48,481 bases of DNA from Natronomonas sp. CBA1123 (GCF_009741925.1 NZ_WPCC01000025.1:1-48481); one strand, 5' to 3'; positions 38,207-46,812 are shown, counted from the first letter of the stretch. Notes: generated by a model not told the origin, from the letters alone. Numbers and translations are program-made.

Positions 38207-38258
38207 ACATATACGTCTCGGATATGTCAGTCCGGTGCGACGACAGCTCCGCTGTCGT
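38207..38258. promoter_or_regulatory. Two inverted repeats before the PGF-CTERM gene
   Basis: ACATAT (38207-38212) and ATATGT (38222-38227) form a 6-base repeat near a TATA-like box. ACGACAGC (38240-38247) and GCTGTCGT (38251-38258) form a perfect 8-base hairpin with loop TCC. Transcription probably starts ~38232, giving a ~40-base leader that ends in this hairpin 13 bases before ATG 38272. A structured leader is unusual among the mostly leaderless genes here. Confidence 0.45.
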
Positions 38259-38271
38259 TCCCGCTTCAATC

Positions 38272-39060
38272 ATGAACCATACTACCTTCAAAACGGTCGC
38301 ACTCGCGGCGCTCGTCGTACTCTCGGTAGTTGGGAGTGCAGGCGTCGCCGCCGCGGCCGACGTGACCGAACCGGCCGGAACGGCCGAGGACATCGAAACG
38401 GGCGAGCAGACACAGACCGTAAGCGACATCGAGGTGACCAACACCGACCCCGGTGCGGACGGCGTCGACGTGTACATCAACGTTACCGCTCTCGAAACCG
38501 CTGACGTCGGTGTCGACAGCCTCAACATCGACATCGACGACGCGAACGTCACGAACGCCAACGTCACCGACCAGAACGTCAACCAGAACAACGGCAACAC
38601 GGTCGTTCGACTGACCTTCGACGTACAGGACAACGAGACCGCCTTCACCGTCGAGTCCTTCCAGTTGGTCCAACTCGACACCGAGAACGCGACGACGACC
38701 GACGGCCTGACCTACGACGTGGTCTCCTCGGACAGCGAGCGTCTCGGCAGCGACGCGCCGGACAGCGAAGACAGTCAGACGGAGTCCTTCGCTATCGTCG
38801 ACGGTGACTCAGAGGACGACACCGACAGCACGCCGACGGCGACGGAATCCGACGAGCCGACTCCGACGGAATCCGGCGACTCCGAGGAAACGTCGACCGC
38901 GACCGAAGCCGACAGCGATTCGGACAGTGGCGATTCCAACGACTCCGACAGCGACGACGGCTCCGGTGACGGCGAAAGCTCCGGTGACGGCCCCGGCTTC
39001 GGCGTCGCCGCCGCCCTCGCCGCGCTTCTCGGCGCCGCGTTCCTCGTCCGCCGAGCGTAA
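38272..39060 (+). CDS. PGF-CTERM-anchored surface protein
   Basis: A 262-residue secreted protein with a Sec signal (VALAALVVLSVVGSAGVAAAA, cleaved near AAA-AD), an N-terminal ~150-residue beta domain with abundant Asn glycosylation sequons (NVTALE, NVTNAN, NATTTD), a Thr/Ser/Asp/Glu-rich stalk (STPTATESDEPTPTES) and the C-terminal archaeosortase signal GDGPGFGVAAALAALLGAAF followed by RRA. The PGF motif recruits archaeosortase A, which removes the anchor and attaches lipid. It belongs to the haloarchaeal surface-glycoprotein-like class. ATG 38272 is preferred over the upstream open frame from 38224, which covers the leader hairpin. Confidence 0.9.
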   Translation: MNHTTFKTVALAALVVLSVVGSAGVAAAADVTEPAGTAEDIETGEQTQTVSDIEVTNTDPGADGVDVYINVTALETADVGVDSLNIDIDDANVTNANVTDQNVNQNNGNTVVRLTFDVQDNETAFTVESFQLVQLDTENATTTDGLTYDVVSSDSERLGSDAPDSEDSQTESFAIVDGDSEDDTDSTPTATESDEPTPTESGDSEETSTATEADSDSDSGDSNDSDSDDGSGDGESSGDGPGFGVAAALAALLGAAFLVRRA

Positions 39061-39101
39061 CGTCTCGACCGAACCGGGTTTTACCCCTTTTTCGTCGGCA
39101 G

Positions 39102-39109
39102 TTATATTA
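39102..39109 (+). promoter_or_regulatory. TATA-like box of the citrate-lyase-beta-like gene
   Basis: TTATATTA 24-31 bases before ATG 39133, fixing that start over GTG 39127. Confidence 0.5.
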
Positions 39110-39132
39110 GATACAGCGACGGATGCGTGGCT

Positions 39133-39981
39133 ATGCCCCGCAGGAGCGTGCTGTTCTCGCCTGCCGACCAACCCGCACTGATGCACAAAGCGCCCGGTTC
39201 AGGTGCCGACACGGTCGTCTTCGACCTCGAAGACGCCGTCGCTCCCGGTCGGAAAGCCGATGCTCGCGAGTCGGTCAACGGGGTGTTGACCGACCCGGGA
39301 TTCGACCCCGACTGTGAGGTGTGTCTCCGGGTGAATCCGACGCCGAGCGTCGCCGACGAGGACATCGACGTGGCGCTTTCGGGGACCCCCCGTGTCGATT
39401 CGGTGATGGTGCCGAAAGCCGACTCGGCCGCCGCCGTCCGCGAGATGGACGAACTGCTCCGCGAACACGGCTACGACCTGCCGGTCATCGCCCTGTGTGA
39501 ATCTGCCTCGGGCGTGCTCCACGCCGAGGAAATCGCCGCCACGCCGGCCGTCGACGCCGTCGCCTTCGGTGCCGAAGACCTCTCGGCCGACATCGGCGCG
39601 ACCAGAACCGACGAGGGAACCGAGGTCTCTCACGCCCGCCAACACGTGGTCTTGGCGGCCAGTGCCGCCCAAATCGACGCAATCGACACCGTGTTCACCG
39701 ACATCGAAGAGACGGACCGACTCGCCGAGGAGACGCGCTTTGCGGGACAGCTGGGCTACGACGGGAAGATGGCCATCCATCCGGCACAGGTGGCGGTCAT
39801 CAACGAGGCGTTCACGCCCGACGACGAGGACGTCGAGTGGGCCGAGAGGGTACTGGAGGCCCGCGATGACGCCGAGGCCGACGGACGCGGCGTGTTCCGC
39901 GTCGACGACGAGATGATAGACGCGCCGCTCATCGCCCGTGCCGAGCGCATCATGGAACGACACCGTGCCTCGACGGAGTGA
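39133..39981 (+). CDS. HpcH/HpaI aldolase/citrate lyase beta family protein
   Basis: A 282-residue TIM-barrel lyase related to citrate lyase beta (CitE) and malyl/beta-methylmalyl-CoA lyases. Signatures are RRSVLFSPADQPALMHKA, then GADTVVFDLEDAVAPGRKAD (metal ligands), VPKADSAAAV, IALCESASGVLHAEEIA and AFGAEDLSADIGATRTDEG, with the C-terminal GKMAIHPAQVAVIN. It cleaves or forms C-C bonds in acyl-CoA substrates. Haloarchaea use such an enzyme in the methylaspartate cycle. A MaoC hydratase is in the neighbourhood, but the other cycle genes are not, so that link is a suggestion. The start at ATG 39133 is backed by a TATA box at the right spacing. Confidence 0.9.
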   Translation: MPRRSVLFSPADQPALMHKAPGSGADTVVFDLEDAVAPGRKADARESVNGVLTDPGFDPDCEVCLRVNPTPSVADEDIDVALSGTPRVDSVMVPKADSAAAVREMDELLREHGYDLPVIALCESASGVLHAEEIAATPAVDAVAFGAEDLSADIGATRTDEGTEVSHARQHVVLAASAAQIDAIDTVFTDIEETDRLAEETRFAGQLGYDGKMAIHPAQVAVINEAFTPDDEDVEWAERVLEARDDAEADGRGVFRVDDEMIDAPLIARAERIMERHRASTE

Positions 39982-40059
39982 ACCGGCGGTCGGCTACGTC
40001 GCTTCACTCGTGCCATCTGAGGTCACGTTTGGTGGCCCTCTCGACCGGGTGGTTCGTCA

Positions 40060-40069
40060 CGCTTAAGCG
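40060..40069. promoter_or_regulatory. Palindrome CGCTTAAGCG overlapping the glutamate dehydrogenase TATA box
   Basis: A perfect 10-base palindrome 23-32 bases before ATG 40092; its CTTAAG core occupies the TATA position. It could be only a TATA variant or a true operator. Confidence 0.35.
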
Positions 40070-40091
40070 GTGACTGACCGAGTGGTTTGGT

Positions 40092-41348
40092 ATGTCTGAG
40101 GATGTCAATCCGTTCGAGAGCTTCCAAGAACAACTCGACGACGCCGCGGCCTACGTGGACGTCGACGAGGACACGCTCGAACGCCTGCGAAACCCCGAGC
40201 GAGTACTGGAGACGAACCTCTCCGTCGAGCTAGACGACGGCTCTATCGGCGTGTTCCGAGCCTACCGCTCGCAGTTCAACGGTGACCGCGGGCCGTACAA
40301 GGGCGGCATCCGCTATCACCCGGGCGTCAGCCGCGACGAAGTGAAAGCGCTGTCGGGGTGGATGGTGTACAAGTGTGCGACCGTCGACATCCCCTACGGC
40401 GGTGGGAAGGGCGGTATCGTCATCGACCCGCGGGAGTACTCGACGGCCGAACTCGAACGCATCACCCGGTCGTACGCGAAGGAACTCCGACCGCTCATCG
40501 GCGAGGACCGCGACATCCCCGCACCCGACGTAAACACCGGCCAACAGGAGATGAACTGGCTGAAAGACACCTACGAGACGCTCGAAAACACGACCGCGCC
40601 GGGTGTCGTCACCGGGAAGGCCATCGAATCGGGCGGCTCACGTGGACGTGTCGAGGCGACCGGCCGCTCGACGATGCTCACCGCTCGTGAGGCGTTCGAC
40701 TACCTCGGCAAACAGATGACCGGCGCGACCGTCGCCGTCCAAGGGTACGGCAACGCCGGCAGCGTCGCTGCGCGCCTCTTGGAAGCGGACCTCGGCGCCA
40801 ACGTCGTGGCGGTGTCGGACTCTTCGGGTGCGGTGTACGACCCGACAGGACTCGACGCCGAGGCGGTCAAGGAGCACAAACTCCAAACCGGGTCGGTCAC
40901 TGACTACGGCGACGTCGAGGAGTTGACCAACGAGGAACTGTTGACCCTCGACGTGGACCTCTTGGTGCCGGCGGCGCTGGAGAACGCCATCGATGCCGAC
41001 CTCGCCGAAGAGGTGAGCGCCGACGTCATCGTCGAGGCCGCAAACGGCCCGCTGACGCCCGACGCCGACGACGTACTCACCGAGCGTGGCATCCACGTGC
41101 TCCCCGACATTCTCGCCAACGCCGGCGGCGTCACCGTCTCGTACTTCGAGTGGGTCCAGAACCGACAGCGGTTCTACTGGACCGAGGAGAAGGTCAACAA
41201 CGAACTCGAACGGCACATCGTCGAGGCGTTCGACGGACTCATCGACTGCTACGAGGAACTCGACATCCCGAACTTCCGGACGGCGGCCTACGTCGTCGCG
41301 CTCCGCCGCGTGCTGACCGCCTACGAGGAAGGCGGCACGTGGCCGTAG
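40092..41348 (+). CDS. Glu/Leu/Phe/Val dehydrogenase (glutamate dehydrogenase type)
   Basis: A 418-residue dehydrogenase that interconverts glutamate and 2-oxoglutarate plus ammonia. The N-terminal substrate site reads [19 protein letters not shown] and the catalytic-Lys loop is [17 protein letters not shown]. The NAD(P) Rossmann motif is [17 protein letters not shown] (~residues 215-231). The C-terminal region [18 protein letters not shown] closes the active site. The cofactor is not determined: an Asp or Ser after the motif's second strand (VVAVSDSSG) fits NAD, but that is only a hint. It has no close operon partner. Haloarchaea typically carry several paralogues. Confidence 0.95.
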   Translation: MSEDVNPFESFQEQLDDAAAYVDVDEDTLERLRNPERVLETNLSVELDDGSIGVFRAYRSQFNGDRGPYKGGIRYHPGVSRDEVKALSGWMVYKCATVDIPYGGGKGGIVIDPREYSTAELERITRSYAKELRPLIGEDRDIPAPDVNTGQQEMNWLKDTYETLENTTAPGVVTGKAIESGGSRGRVEATGRSTMLTAREAFDYLGKQMTGATVAVQGYGNAGSVAARLLEADLGANVVAVSDSSGAVYDPTGLDAEAVKEHKLQTGSVTDYGDVEELTNEELLTLDVDLLVPAALENAIDADLAEEVSADVIVEAANGPLTPDADDVLTERGIHVLPDILANAGGVTVSYFEWVQNRQRFYWTEEKVNNELERHIVEAFDGLIDCYEELDIPNFRTAAYVVALRRVLTAYEEGGTWP

Positions 41349-41396
41349 CGGCATAACGGCACGCCGTCCGTGCATCGATGGCGAAAACGGCCAATC

Positions 41397-41405
41397 AAAT
41401 TATAC
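41397..41405 (+). promoter_or_regulatory. TATA-like box of the cytochrome P450 gene
   Basis: AAATTATAC 24-32 bases before ATG 41429, an unusually AT-rich box for the window. Confidence 0.5.
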
Positions 41406-41427
41406 GTGTGTGACAACAACACACACG
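41405..41427. promoter_or_regulatory. Inverted repeat CGTGTGTG-N7-CACACACG at the P450 transcription start
   Basis: A perfect 8-base inverted repeat (41405-41412 and 41420-41427) fills the space between the TATA box and ATG 41429. In a leaderless gene the transcript starts at or just before the ATG, so a protein bound here would block polymerase. It is the best operator candidate in the window. Confidence 0.6.
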
Positions 41428-41428
41428 C

Positions 41429-43042
41429 ATGAGCATCCTCAACCCGGGTGGGGATGGGCCACAGCACGGCCCGACGCTGACGGAACTCGTCGAGTTCCTG
41501 CCGACGCTCGTCAACGACGACCCGGTCGTCGTCGCGACGGCGCTCCGTGACCGCTACGGCGACGTGGTTCGCGTCCCGCCGCTCCATCCCGCGCTCGATT
41601 CCGGGGTGTACCTGCTGTCGAACCCCGAGGACATCCAGTCGGTGTTACAGTCCGACCCCTCGGATTTCCGCGCGCTCGACGTTCCCGGCTCGCGGGACTT
41701 CAGCCGCGTCGTCCGCAACAGCATCGTCAGCCTCCACGCCGACAGCGAAGAGGGGTCGTGGGTGGAACGCCTCCGACTCGTCGGCCCGGAGTTCGCCGAG
41801 CAGCAGGCACAGAGTCACGTCCCCGAGTTGGCGGAGACGACGCTTTCGACGCTCGGGGAGTTCGCCGACGGCCTCCCGGGGCAGGTGAGTTCCGGCGACC
41901 CGAGTACGGTTCCCGAGCCCGCTCGCGTCTGGGCGGCGGGAACCGATGGCGTCCGCCTCTTGCCGGCGATGCGACGACTCACGTTGCGGCTCCTCGGCGT
42001 CTCGCTTTTCGGCCCCGATATGCGCGCCCACGAGGTCGAGGTAATCGACGCCGTGGCGACCCTGCGGGCGCTGTTCAAACGCCGACAACTCCACCTCGTC
42101 ACCAGTTACGCGACCCGACAACTCCCCGAGCGGCTGTCGCTGCCGTCGTGGATTCATCGGCCGCTGGGGTTCGACCCACACATCGAGTTGACGGGACGCC
42201 ACGAGCGGCGGACTGAGGCCGCCGTCGAGACGCTGCAGTCGGCGGCAACGGACGTGGTCGCCCGCCGCCAGCGCACGCCGCTGGTGTTCGACGACGCCCT
42301 CGGCGAGTGGCTCCGCCGCCGGGACCCCGTGACCGGCGAGCACATCCCCCCGGAGGCGCTCAGACAGGAGGTGATGGGGTTGCTCATCGCCGGCCACGCG
42401 ACGATGAGCGCCGGGCTGACGTGGGCGTTCTACCTGCTCGCCGCTCGGCCGGCGGTCCAACAGCGAATCCACGAGGAGGCACGCGCGACCGCGCTGCTCG
42501 CCGGCCCGGACGCACTCGACGACCACGACCTCCCGGAGGGACCGGAGGCCGCCTGTCACCCGGTCGATGGACCGCGGTTCCTCGAATCGGTCCCGTACAC
42601 GCGACGGGTCTGGAAGGAAACCTTGCGGCTGTACCCGTCGTTGCCCATCTTCGGCCGGACCGCGAAATCGGACGTGACCTTCGGCGACGTCGACGTCGAG
42701 GCCGGCAGTCACGTCCTCGTGAGCCCCTACGTCGTCCACCGGGACCCCGACCTGTGGGACGACCCCGAGACGTTCGACCCCTCGCGGTTCGAGGGCGATG
42801 CCGACCGCCACGAGTTCGCGTACTTCCCCTTTTCCGGCGGTCGCCACGCCTGTCTCGGGGAAGCCATCGCGACGACCGAAGCGGCGACCGTTCTCGCGAC
42901 GACACTCGCGACCCACCGCGTCGAGTTCGCAGGCCCCAGTGTCGAAGACCCCCACGAGGCACCCGACGTCGGCGTCGACTCCGCCATCAACCTCCAGCCC
43001 GACCGGGACATCGTCGTCCGTTTCGTTCCGCGAGGGACCTGA
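41429..43042 (+). CDS. Cytochrome P450
   Basis: A 537-residue haem monooxygenase, longer than the ~400-450 of most prokaryotic P450s. The haem-thiolate Cys475 is in FPFSGGRHACLGEAIATTEA, the ExxR motif is in WKETLRLYPSLPIFGR and the PERF-like element in FDPSRFEGD. The I-helix reads LLIAGHATMSAGLTWAFYLL, in which the usual acid-alcohol pair is altered. The N-terminus has no obvious membrane anchor, so it is likely soluble. The redox partner (ferredoxin type in halophiles) and substrate are unknown. The gene starts in a TATA-plus-inverted-repeat promoter and is followed after 67 bases by phosphomevalonate decarboxylase in the same direction, a possible link to isoprenoid lipids or carotenoids. 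Confidence 0.94.
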   Translation: MSILNPGGDGPQHGPTLTELVEFLPTLVNDDPVVVATALRDRYGDVVRVPPLHPALDSGVYLLSNPEDIQSVLQSDPSDFRALDVPGSRDFSRVVRNSIVSLHADSEEGSWVERLRLVGPEFAEQQAQSHVPELAETTLSTLGEFADGLPGQVSSGDPSTVPEPARVWAAGTDGVRLLPAMRRLTLRLLGVSLFGPDMRAHEVEVIDAVATLRALFKRRQLHLVTSYATRQLPERLSLPSWIHRPLGFDPHIELTGRHERRTEAAVETLQSAATDVVARRQRTPLVFDDALGEWLRRRDPVTGEHIPPEALRQEVMGLLIAGHATMSAGLTWAFYLLAARPAVQQRIHEEARATALLAGPDALDDHDLPEGPEAACHPVDGPRFLESVPYTRRVWKETLRLYPSLPIFGRTAKSDVTFGDVDVEAGSHVLVSPYVVHRDPDLWDDPETFDPSRFEGDADRHEFAYFPFSGGRHACLGEAIATTEAATVLATTLATHRVEFAGPSVEDPHEAPDVGVDSAINLQPDRDIVVRFVPRGT

Positions 43043-43109
43043 CTGGCTCGATTGGGTGTCGAAACCACTGGAGCGAAACTGCAAAGACGCGGCCCCCGGA
43101 GTCTCGAGT

Positions 43110-44081
43110 ATGAAGGCGACCGCGAAGGCTCACCCGATTCAGGGGCTCGTGAAGTACCACGGGATGCGCGACGAGGAGTTGCGACTCCCGTATCACGACT
43201 CCATCTCCGTCAGTACCGCGCCGAGTCACTCCAAGACCACCGCCGAGTTCGACCCGGGGCTGGAGACCGACACCTACGTCGTCGACGGCGAAACCCTCGA
43301 GGGACGTGGTGCCGAACGGATTCGGAGCGTCGTGGACCACGTCCGTGACCTCGCCGGCTTCGACCACCGCGTGCGCTTCGAGTCGGTCAACGACTTCCCG
43401 ACCAACATCGGTTTTGGCTCTTCGGCCTCCGGATTCGCCGCCGCGGCCGTCGCGCTGTGTGAGGCGGCGGACCTCGGTCTCACCCACCCGGAGATGTCGA
43501 CGGTGGCTCGTCGAGGGTCCGCCTCGGCCGCCCGTGCGGTCACCGGCGCGTTCTCGCATCTCCGGAACGGACTGGACGACGAGGACTGCCGTTCCGAGCG
43601 CATCGAGACCGACCTCGAAGACGAACTCCGCATCGTCGCTGCCGAGATTCCGGCGTTCAAACACACCGAAGAGGCCCACAAGGAGGCCGCCGACAGCCAC
43701 ATGTTCGAAGCGCGGATGGCCCACATCCACGGCCAAATCGCCGAAATGCGACACGCACTCCGGGAGGCGAACTTCGACGACGTCTTCGAGTTGGCCGAAC
43801 ACGACTCGCTATCGCTGGCGGCGACGACGATGACCGGTCCCGCCGGGTGGGTGTACTGGAAACCCGAGACGCTGGAAGTGTTCGAGACGGTTCGAGAACT
43901 CCGGGACGATGGCGTCCCCGTCTACTTCTCGACGGACACCGGCGCGTCCGTCTACGTCAACACGACCGCAGCCTACGTCGAGGAGGTCGAAAACGCCATC
44001 TCTGAGTTGGGCATCGACACCCGTCGATGGGGCGTCGGCGGCCCCGCCGAAGTGCTCGACGAGAGCGAAGCGTTGTTCTGA
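43110..44081 (+). CDS. mvaD: Phosphomevalonate decarboxylase (MvaD family)
   Basis: A 323-residue GHMP-superfamily decarboxylase of the archaeal mevalonate pathway, which makes isopentenyl phosphate for archaeal membrane lipids. The GHMP loop is TNIGFGSSASGFAAAAVAL and the catalytic Asp is in STDTGASVYVN. It opens with AHPIQGLVKYHGMRDEELRL and SISVSTAPSHSKTTAEF. From published work on Haloferax, I take haloarchaeal homologues to use phosphomevalonate rather than the diphosphate; sequence alone does not decide. The open frame extends 312 bases upstream inside the P450 gene, but ATG 43110 is the real start. It probably shares a transcript with the P450. Confidence 0.93.
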   Translation: MKATAKAHPIQGLVKYHGMRDEELRLPYHDSISVSTAPSHSKTTAEFDPGLETDTYVVDGETLEGRGAERIRSVVDHVRDLAGFDHRVRFESVNDFPTNIGFGSSASGFAAAAVALCEAADLGLTHPEMSTVARRGSASAARAVTGAFSHLRNGLDDEDCRSERIETDLEDELRIVAAEIPAFKHTEEAHKEAADSHMFEARMAHIHGQIAEMRHALREANFDDVFELAEHDSLSLAATTMTGPAGWVYWKPETLEVFETVRELRDDGVPVYFSTDTGASVYVNTTAAYVEEVENAISELGIDTRRWGVGGPAEVLDESEALF

Positions 44082-44137
44082 ACTTCCAGCGGCAAATGTT
44101 GCAGTAGCAGGCTGGTAACCTCCGATTACACGGAAAG

Positions 44138-44144
44138 GTTTAAT
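44138..44144 (+). promoter_or_regulatory. TATA-like box of the 32-aa membrane micro-ORF
   Basis: GTTTAAT 25-31 bases before ATG 44169. Confidence 0.45.
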
Positions 44145-44168
44145 TGAGATAATCGAAGATACCCGGAT

Positions 44169-44267
44169 ATGAGCCCGATAGCCACAACCGGTCTCGTGTT
44201 GGGAGGGGTGTTCGCAGTCGTGTTGTGGTTCCTCGTCCGGCCGCTATTGTTCGGTCCGGCGCCGTGA
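44169..44267 (+). CDS. Micro-ORF, 32-aa single-helix membrane protein
   Basis: A 32-residue protein, MSPIATTGLVLGGVFAVVLW then FLVRPLLFGPAP, ATG to TGA. The hydrophobic stretch of about 20 residues should span the membrane once, with an arginine at the end as a positive-inside anchor. A clear TATA-like box at the right distance supports it. It lies 32 bases before the next small membrane gene, and the two may form one transcript. It is too short for usual gene prediction. Possibly a subunit of a larger membrane complex; I do not recognise it. Confidence 0.6.
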   Translation: MSPIATTGLVLGGVFAVVLWFLVRPLLFGPAP

Positions 44268-44298
44268 CCTTTTAGCCGGCCCTCCCCGGAGAGTGCGT

Positions 44299-44535
44299 AT
44301 GGCCAGCGACGGCAACGCCCTCGAACGACTCGGCGAGTACATCCTCGAAAACCGCGGCGGCATCGTCACCGACCTCGTCTTCGCCGTCGTGTGGGTGACG
44401 CTCGTGACGGTCATCTTCCGGTTCGTCGACGGCCCCGACTGGGCGTACTACCTTCTGATGGTCGCCGGCGTCGTCGCCTACTACGGCTTCTTTCTCTCGC
44501 TGGAAGTCGCCTTGGCTTCGGCAGAGGAGCGCTGA
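44299..44535 (+). CDS. Small membrane protein of unknown function (78 aa)
   Basis: A 78-residue protein starting at ATG 44299 (MASDGNALERLGEYILEN); GTG 44293 is the alternative. Two hydrophobic helices follow an amphipathic N-terminus: VTDLVFAVVWVTLVTVIF and AYYLLMVAGVVAYYGFFLSL. There is a single charged loop (RFVDGPDW) between them. It closes with SLEVALASAEER. There are no catalytic motifs. It follows the membrane micro-ORF closely and precedes the stress protein gene, which has its own TATA-like box. The family appears restricted to haloarchaea, with unknown role. Confidence 0.72.
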   Translation: MASDGNALERLGEYILENRGGIVTDLVFAVVWVTLVTVIFRFVDGPDWAYYLLMVAGVVAYYGFFLSLEVALASAEER

Positions 44536-44568
44536 TTCGGCGCGCTCGACCCTGGACCCGGGGCCGGC

Positions 44569-44575
44569 CTATTTG
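44569..44575 (+). promoter_or_regulatory. TATA-like box of the universal stress protein gene
   Basis: CTATTTG 24-30 bases before ATG 44599, supporting that start over the longer open frame from 44575. Confidence 0.45.
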
Positions 44576-44598
44576 TGGGCGAGCGCCGTAGTCGGCGT

Positions 44599-45330
44599 AT
44601 GACCCATCGACTCGTCGTTCCCTTCGAGTTGCCGGACCCACAGCCGGTGTCGTCGGTGTTGGTCGAGGCGCTTGCGTCCCTCGACATCGTCGTCGTCGGC
44701 CACTACGGACTGCCCGAGCAGACTCCGCCGGCGGTCGCACGCGAACAGTTCGAAGCGGAGGCCAAAGAGCAACTGGCGGCGGTGGCAGCGCCCTTCGAGG
44801 CCGCGGGTGCATCGGTCACGACACGACTCGTCTTCGGGCGGGACCGCGGGAAGGCAATCGACCAAATCGCCATCGAGGAAAACTGCGACGGGGAGTTGGA
44901 CCCGGCACCGACCGACCGCGTCGACCGCATCCTCGTTCCCATCCCGGATACGGGCAACATCGACCGACTCACCTCGTTCGTGACGGTGTTCGCCGAAGGA
45001 CACGAACCGTCGGTGACGCTACTGCACGTCGTCGAGGGCGAAGAAACCGACGCCGACGGCGAAGCCGTAGTCGCGGACGGCCGCGAGCGAATGGTCGACC
45101 ACGGCATCGACCCCGGCACCGTCGACACTCGCGTCGTCACCGATACCGACCACGACGCGGTGATTCTCGATGCCGCCGCCGACTACGACGCCGTCGTCAT
45201 GGGCGAAGCTACCCCGACGGTCGTGGACCGAATCTTCGGGACGCTGGCCGACAAAATCGTAAACCAAGCCGGTAAACCGGTCGTGGTCGTCCGCCGGAAC
45301 CACGCCGAAGACGACGACGGGTCGGCGTGA
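44599..45330 (+). CDS. Universal stress protein-like (UspA) protein, tandem-domain
   Basis: A 243-residue protein with two Usp-like segments. The first (LVVPFELPDPQPVSSVLVEA) is degenerate. The second starts at about residue 100 (VDRILVPIPDTGNIDRLTSF, then LLHVVEGEE) and closes with VMGEATPTVVDRIFGTLADKI and GKPVVVVRR, where the ATP-binding GxxG-x9-G motif is only partly kept. It therefore may be a non-nucleotide-binding Usp. It lies 59 bases upstream of the amino-acid permease in the same direction; USP next to APC permease is a recurrent haloarchaeal pairing and suggests regulation of uptake. Confidence 0.85.
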   Translation: MTHRLVVPFELPDPQPVSSVLVEALASLDIVVVGHYGLPEQTPPAVAREQFEAEAKEQLAAVAAPFEAAGASVTTRLVFGRDRGKAIDQIAIEENCDGELDPAPTDRVDRILVPIPDTGNIDRLTSFVTVFAEGHEPSVTLLHVVEGEETDADGEAVVADGRERMVDHGIDPGTVDTRVVTDTDHDAVILDAAADYDAVVMGEATPTVVDRIFGTLADKIVNQAGKPVVVVRRNHAEDDDGSA

Positions 45331-45389
45331 GAGCCTGCCAGCGCGGGGGAAGGGCTGAAGTTCGTCGGCCGCGCGGGGTAGCATAACCG

Positions 45390-46757
45390 ATGGGTGGAGA
45401 CCTCGAACGTGACCTCGGCTTCGTCGCCGTGCTGACCATCAGCATGGGTGCGATGATAGGAAGTGGCGTCTTCGTCCTGCCCGCGCTCGGCTACAAAATC
45501 GCGGGCAACGCCGTCGTCGTGGCGTACATACTCGCTGGACTCGTCGTGTTGCCGGCCGCGCTGTCGAAAGCCGAGATGGCGACCGCGATGCCCGAATCCG
45601 GCGGCACCTACATCTTCATCGACCGAGCGATGGGGCCGCTCGTCGGCACCGTCGCCGGCATCGGCGCGTGGTTCTCGCTGGTGTTCAAGAGTTCGTTCGC
45701 ACTGGTCGGCCTCGGCGCGTACCTGCTGCTGTTCGTCGAGATTCCGGCCACGCTCGTCAAACCCATCGCGCTCGGCCTCGGAACGGCCATCGTCGTCCTC
45801 AACGTCGTCGGAACGAAACAGAGCAGTCAACTGCAATCGGTCATCGTCACCGCCGTCGTCGCGACCCTCGTCGGATACGTGGTGAACGGTTCTTTCCTCG
45901 TCGAAGCCGCCCGGTATCGACCCTTCGACGTGACCGGCGACGGCGGCGTCGTCACGGCTGCCGCGTTCGTGTTCGTCTCCTATGCGGGCGTGACGAAAAT
46001 CGCCTCCATCGCCGAGGAGGTGGAGGACCCGGGGAAGAACATCCCACGCGGGATGCTCGCGTCGATGGGTATCATGATGGTTGTGTACACGTTCGTCGTC
46101 GCGGTCGTCATCGGGTTGAACGACCCGGACACCCTCGTCTACGGCGGGCCGGACGGCGGGCCGTCGCTGACGCCGATGGCTGACGGCGCGGCGGTATTGT
46201 TCGGCGGCGCCGGTGTCGCCGTGATTTCGGTCGTGGCAGTCCTCGCGTTGACCAGCATGGCGAACGCGGGCGTTCTCGCATCGTCGCGGTTCCCGCTGGC
46301 GATGGCGCGAGACTCGCTGTTGCCGCGTCGACTCACCCACGTCGACCGCCGATTCAAGACACCGAGTACCGCCATCGCCTTCACCGGTGCGTTGCTCCTC
46401 GTACTCATCGCCTTCGTCCCCGTCGTCGACCTGGCGAAGTTGGCGAGTGCGTTCCAGATACTCGTCTTCTCGCTCGTGAACCTCGCACTCGTTGCCTTCC
46501 GCGAAAGCGACGTACCGTTTTACGAACCGACGTTTCGGGCGCCGGGCTACCCCTACGTGCAAATCGTCGGCCTCGTTGGAGGATTGGTGTTGTTGGGGCA
46601 GATGGGAACGATACCGCTGCTCGGCGCCGCTGGCATCGCGACGGGCGGCGTCGTCCTGTATCTGGTCTACGGCCGCTCCCGGACCGAGCGCAAGGGGGCG
46701 CTCGCGACGCTGTTCGGCGACGACGACGGCGCCGTCCAACCGACCGACCGCGAGTAA
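45390..46757 (+). CDS. APC superfamily amino-acid permease
   Basis: A 455-residue transporter with ~12 hydrophobic helices. The first helix carries the APC substrate-binding break (SMGAMIGSGVFVLPAL), helix 6 region reads FVFVSYAGVTKIASIAEEVEDPGKNIPRGM, both typical of cationic or neutral amino-acid antiporters and symporters. The loop 8-9 region is RRLTHVDRRFKTPSTAIA. It is located in the cytoplasmic membrane; the substrate is not resolved. It probably belongs to one unit with the upstream universal stress protein. The last ~20 residues are charged and cytoplasmic. Confidence 0.92.
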   Translation: MGGDLERDLGFVAVLTISMGAMIGSGVFVLPALGYKIAGNAVVVAYILAGLVVLPAALSKAEMATAMPESGGTYIFIDRAMGPLVGTVAGIGAWFSLVFKSSFALVGLGAYLLLFVEIPATLVKPIALGLGTAIVVLNVVGTKQSSQLQSVIVTAVVATLVGYVVNGSFLVEAARYRPFDVTGDGGVVTAAAFVFVSYAGVTKIASIAEEVEDPGKNIPRGMLASMGIMMVVYTFVVAVVIGLNDPDTLVYGGPDGGPSLTPMADGAAVLFGGAGVAVISVVAVLALTSMANAGVLASSRFPLAMARDSLLPRRLTHVDRRFKTPSTAIAFTGALLLVLIAFVPVVDLAKLASAFQILVFSLVNLALVAFRESDVPFYEPTFRAPGYPYVQIVGLVGGLVLLGQMGTIPLLGAAGIATGGVVLYLVYGRSRTERKGALATLFGDDDGAVQPTDRE

Positions 46758-46812
46758 TCCGAGGGACTGCCGAAAGCACAACGTTGAGTAATCCAGGACG
46801 GCAACGTCGTGT

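Noticed and set aside
37658-39981. Methylaspartate-cycle gene cluster
   Set aside because: A MaoC hydratase and a CitE-like lyase are present but on opposite strands with a surface-protein gene between, and glutamate mutase, methylaspartate ammonia-lyase and CoA-transferase are absent.
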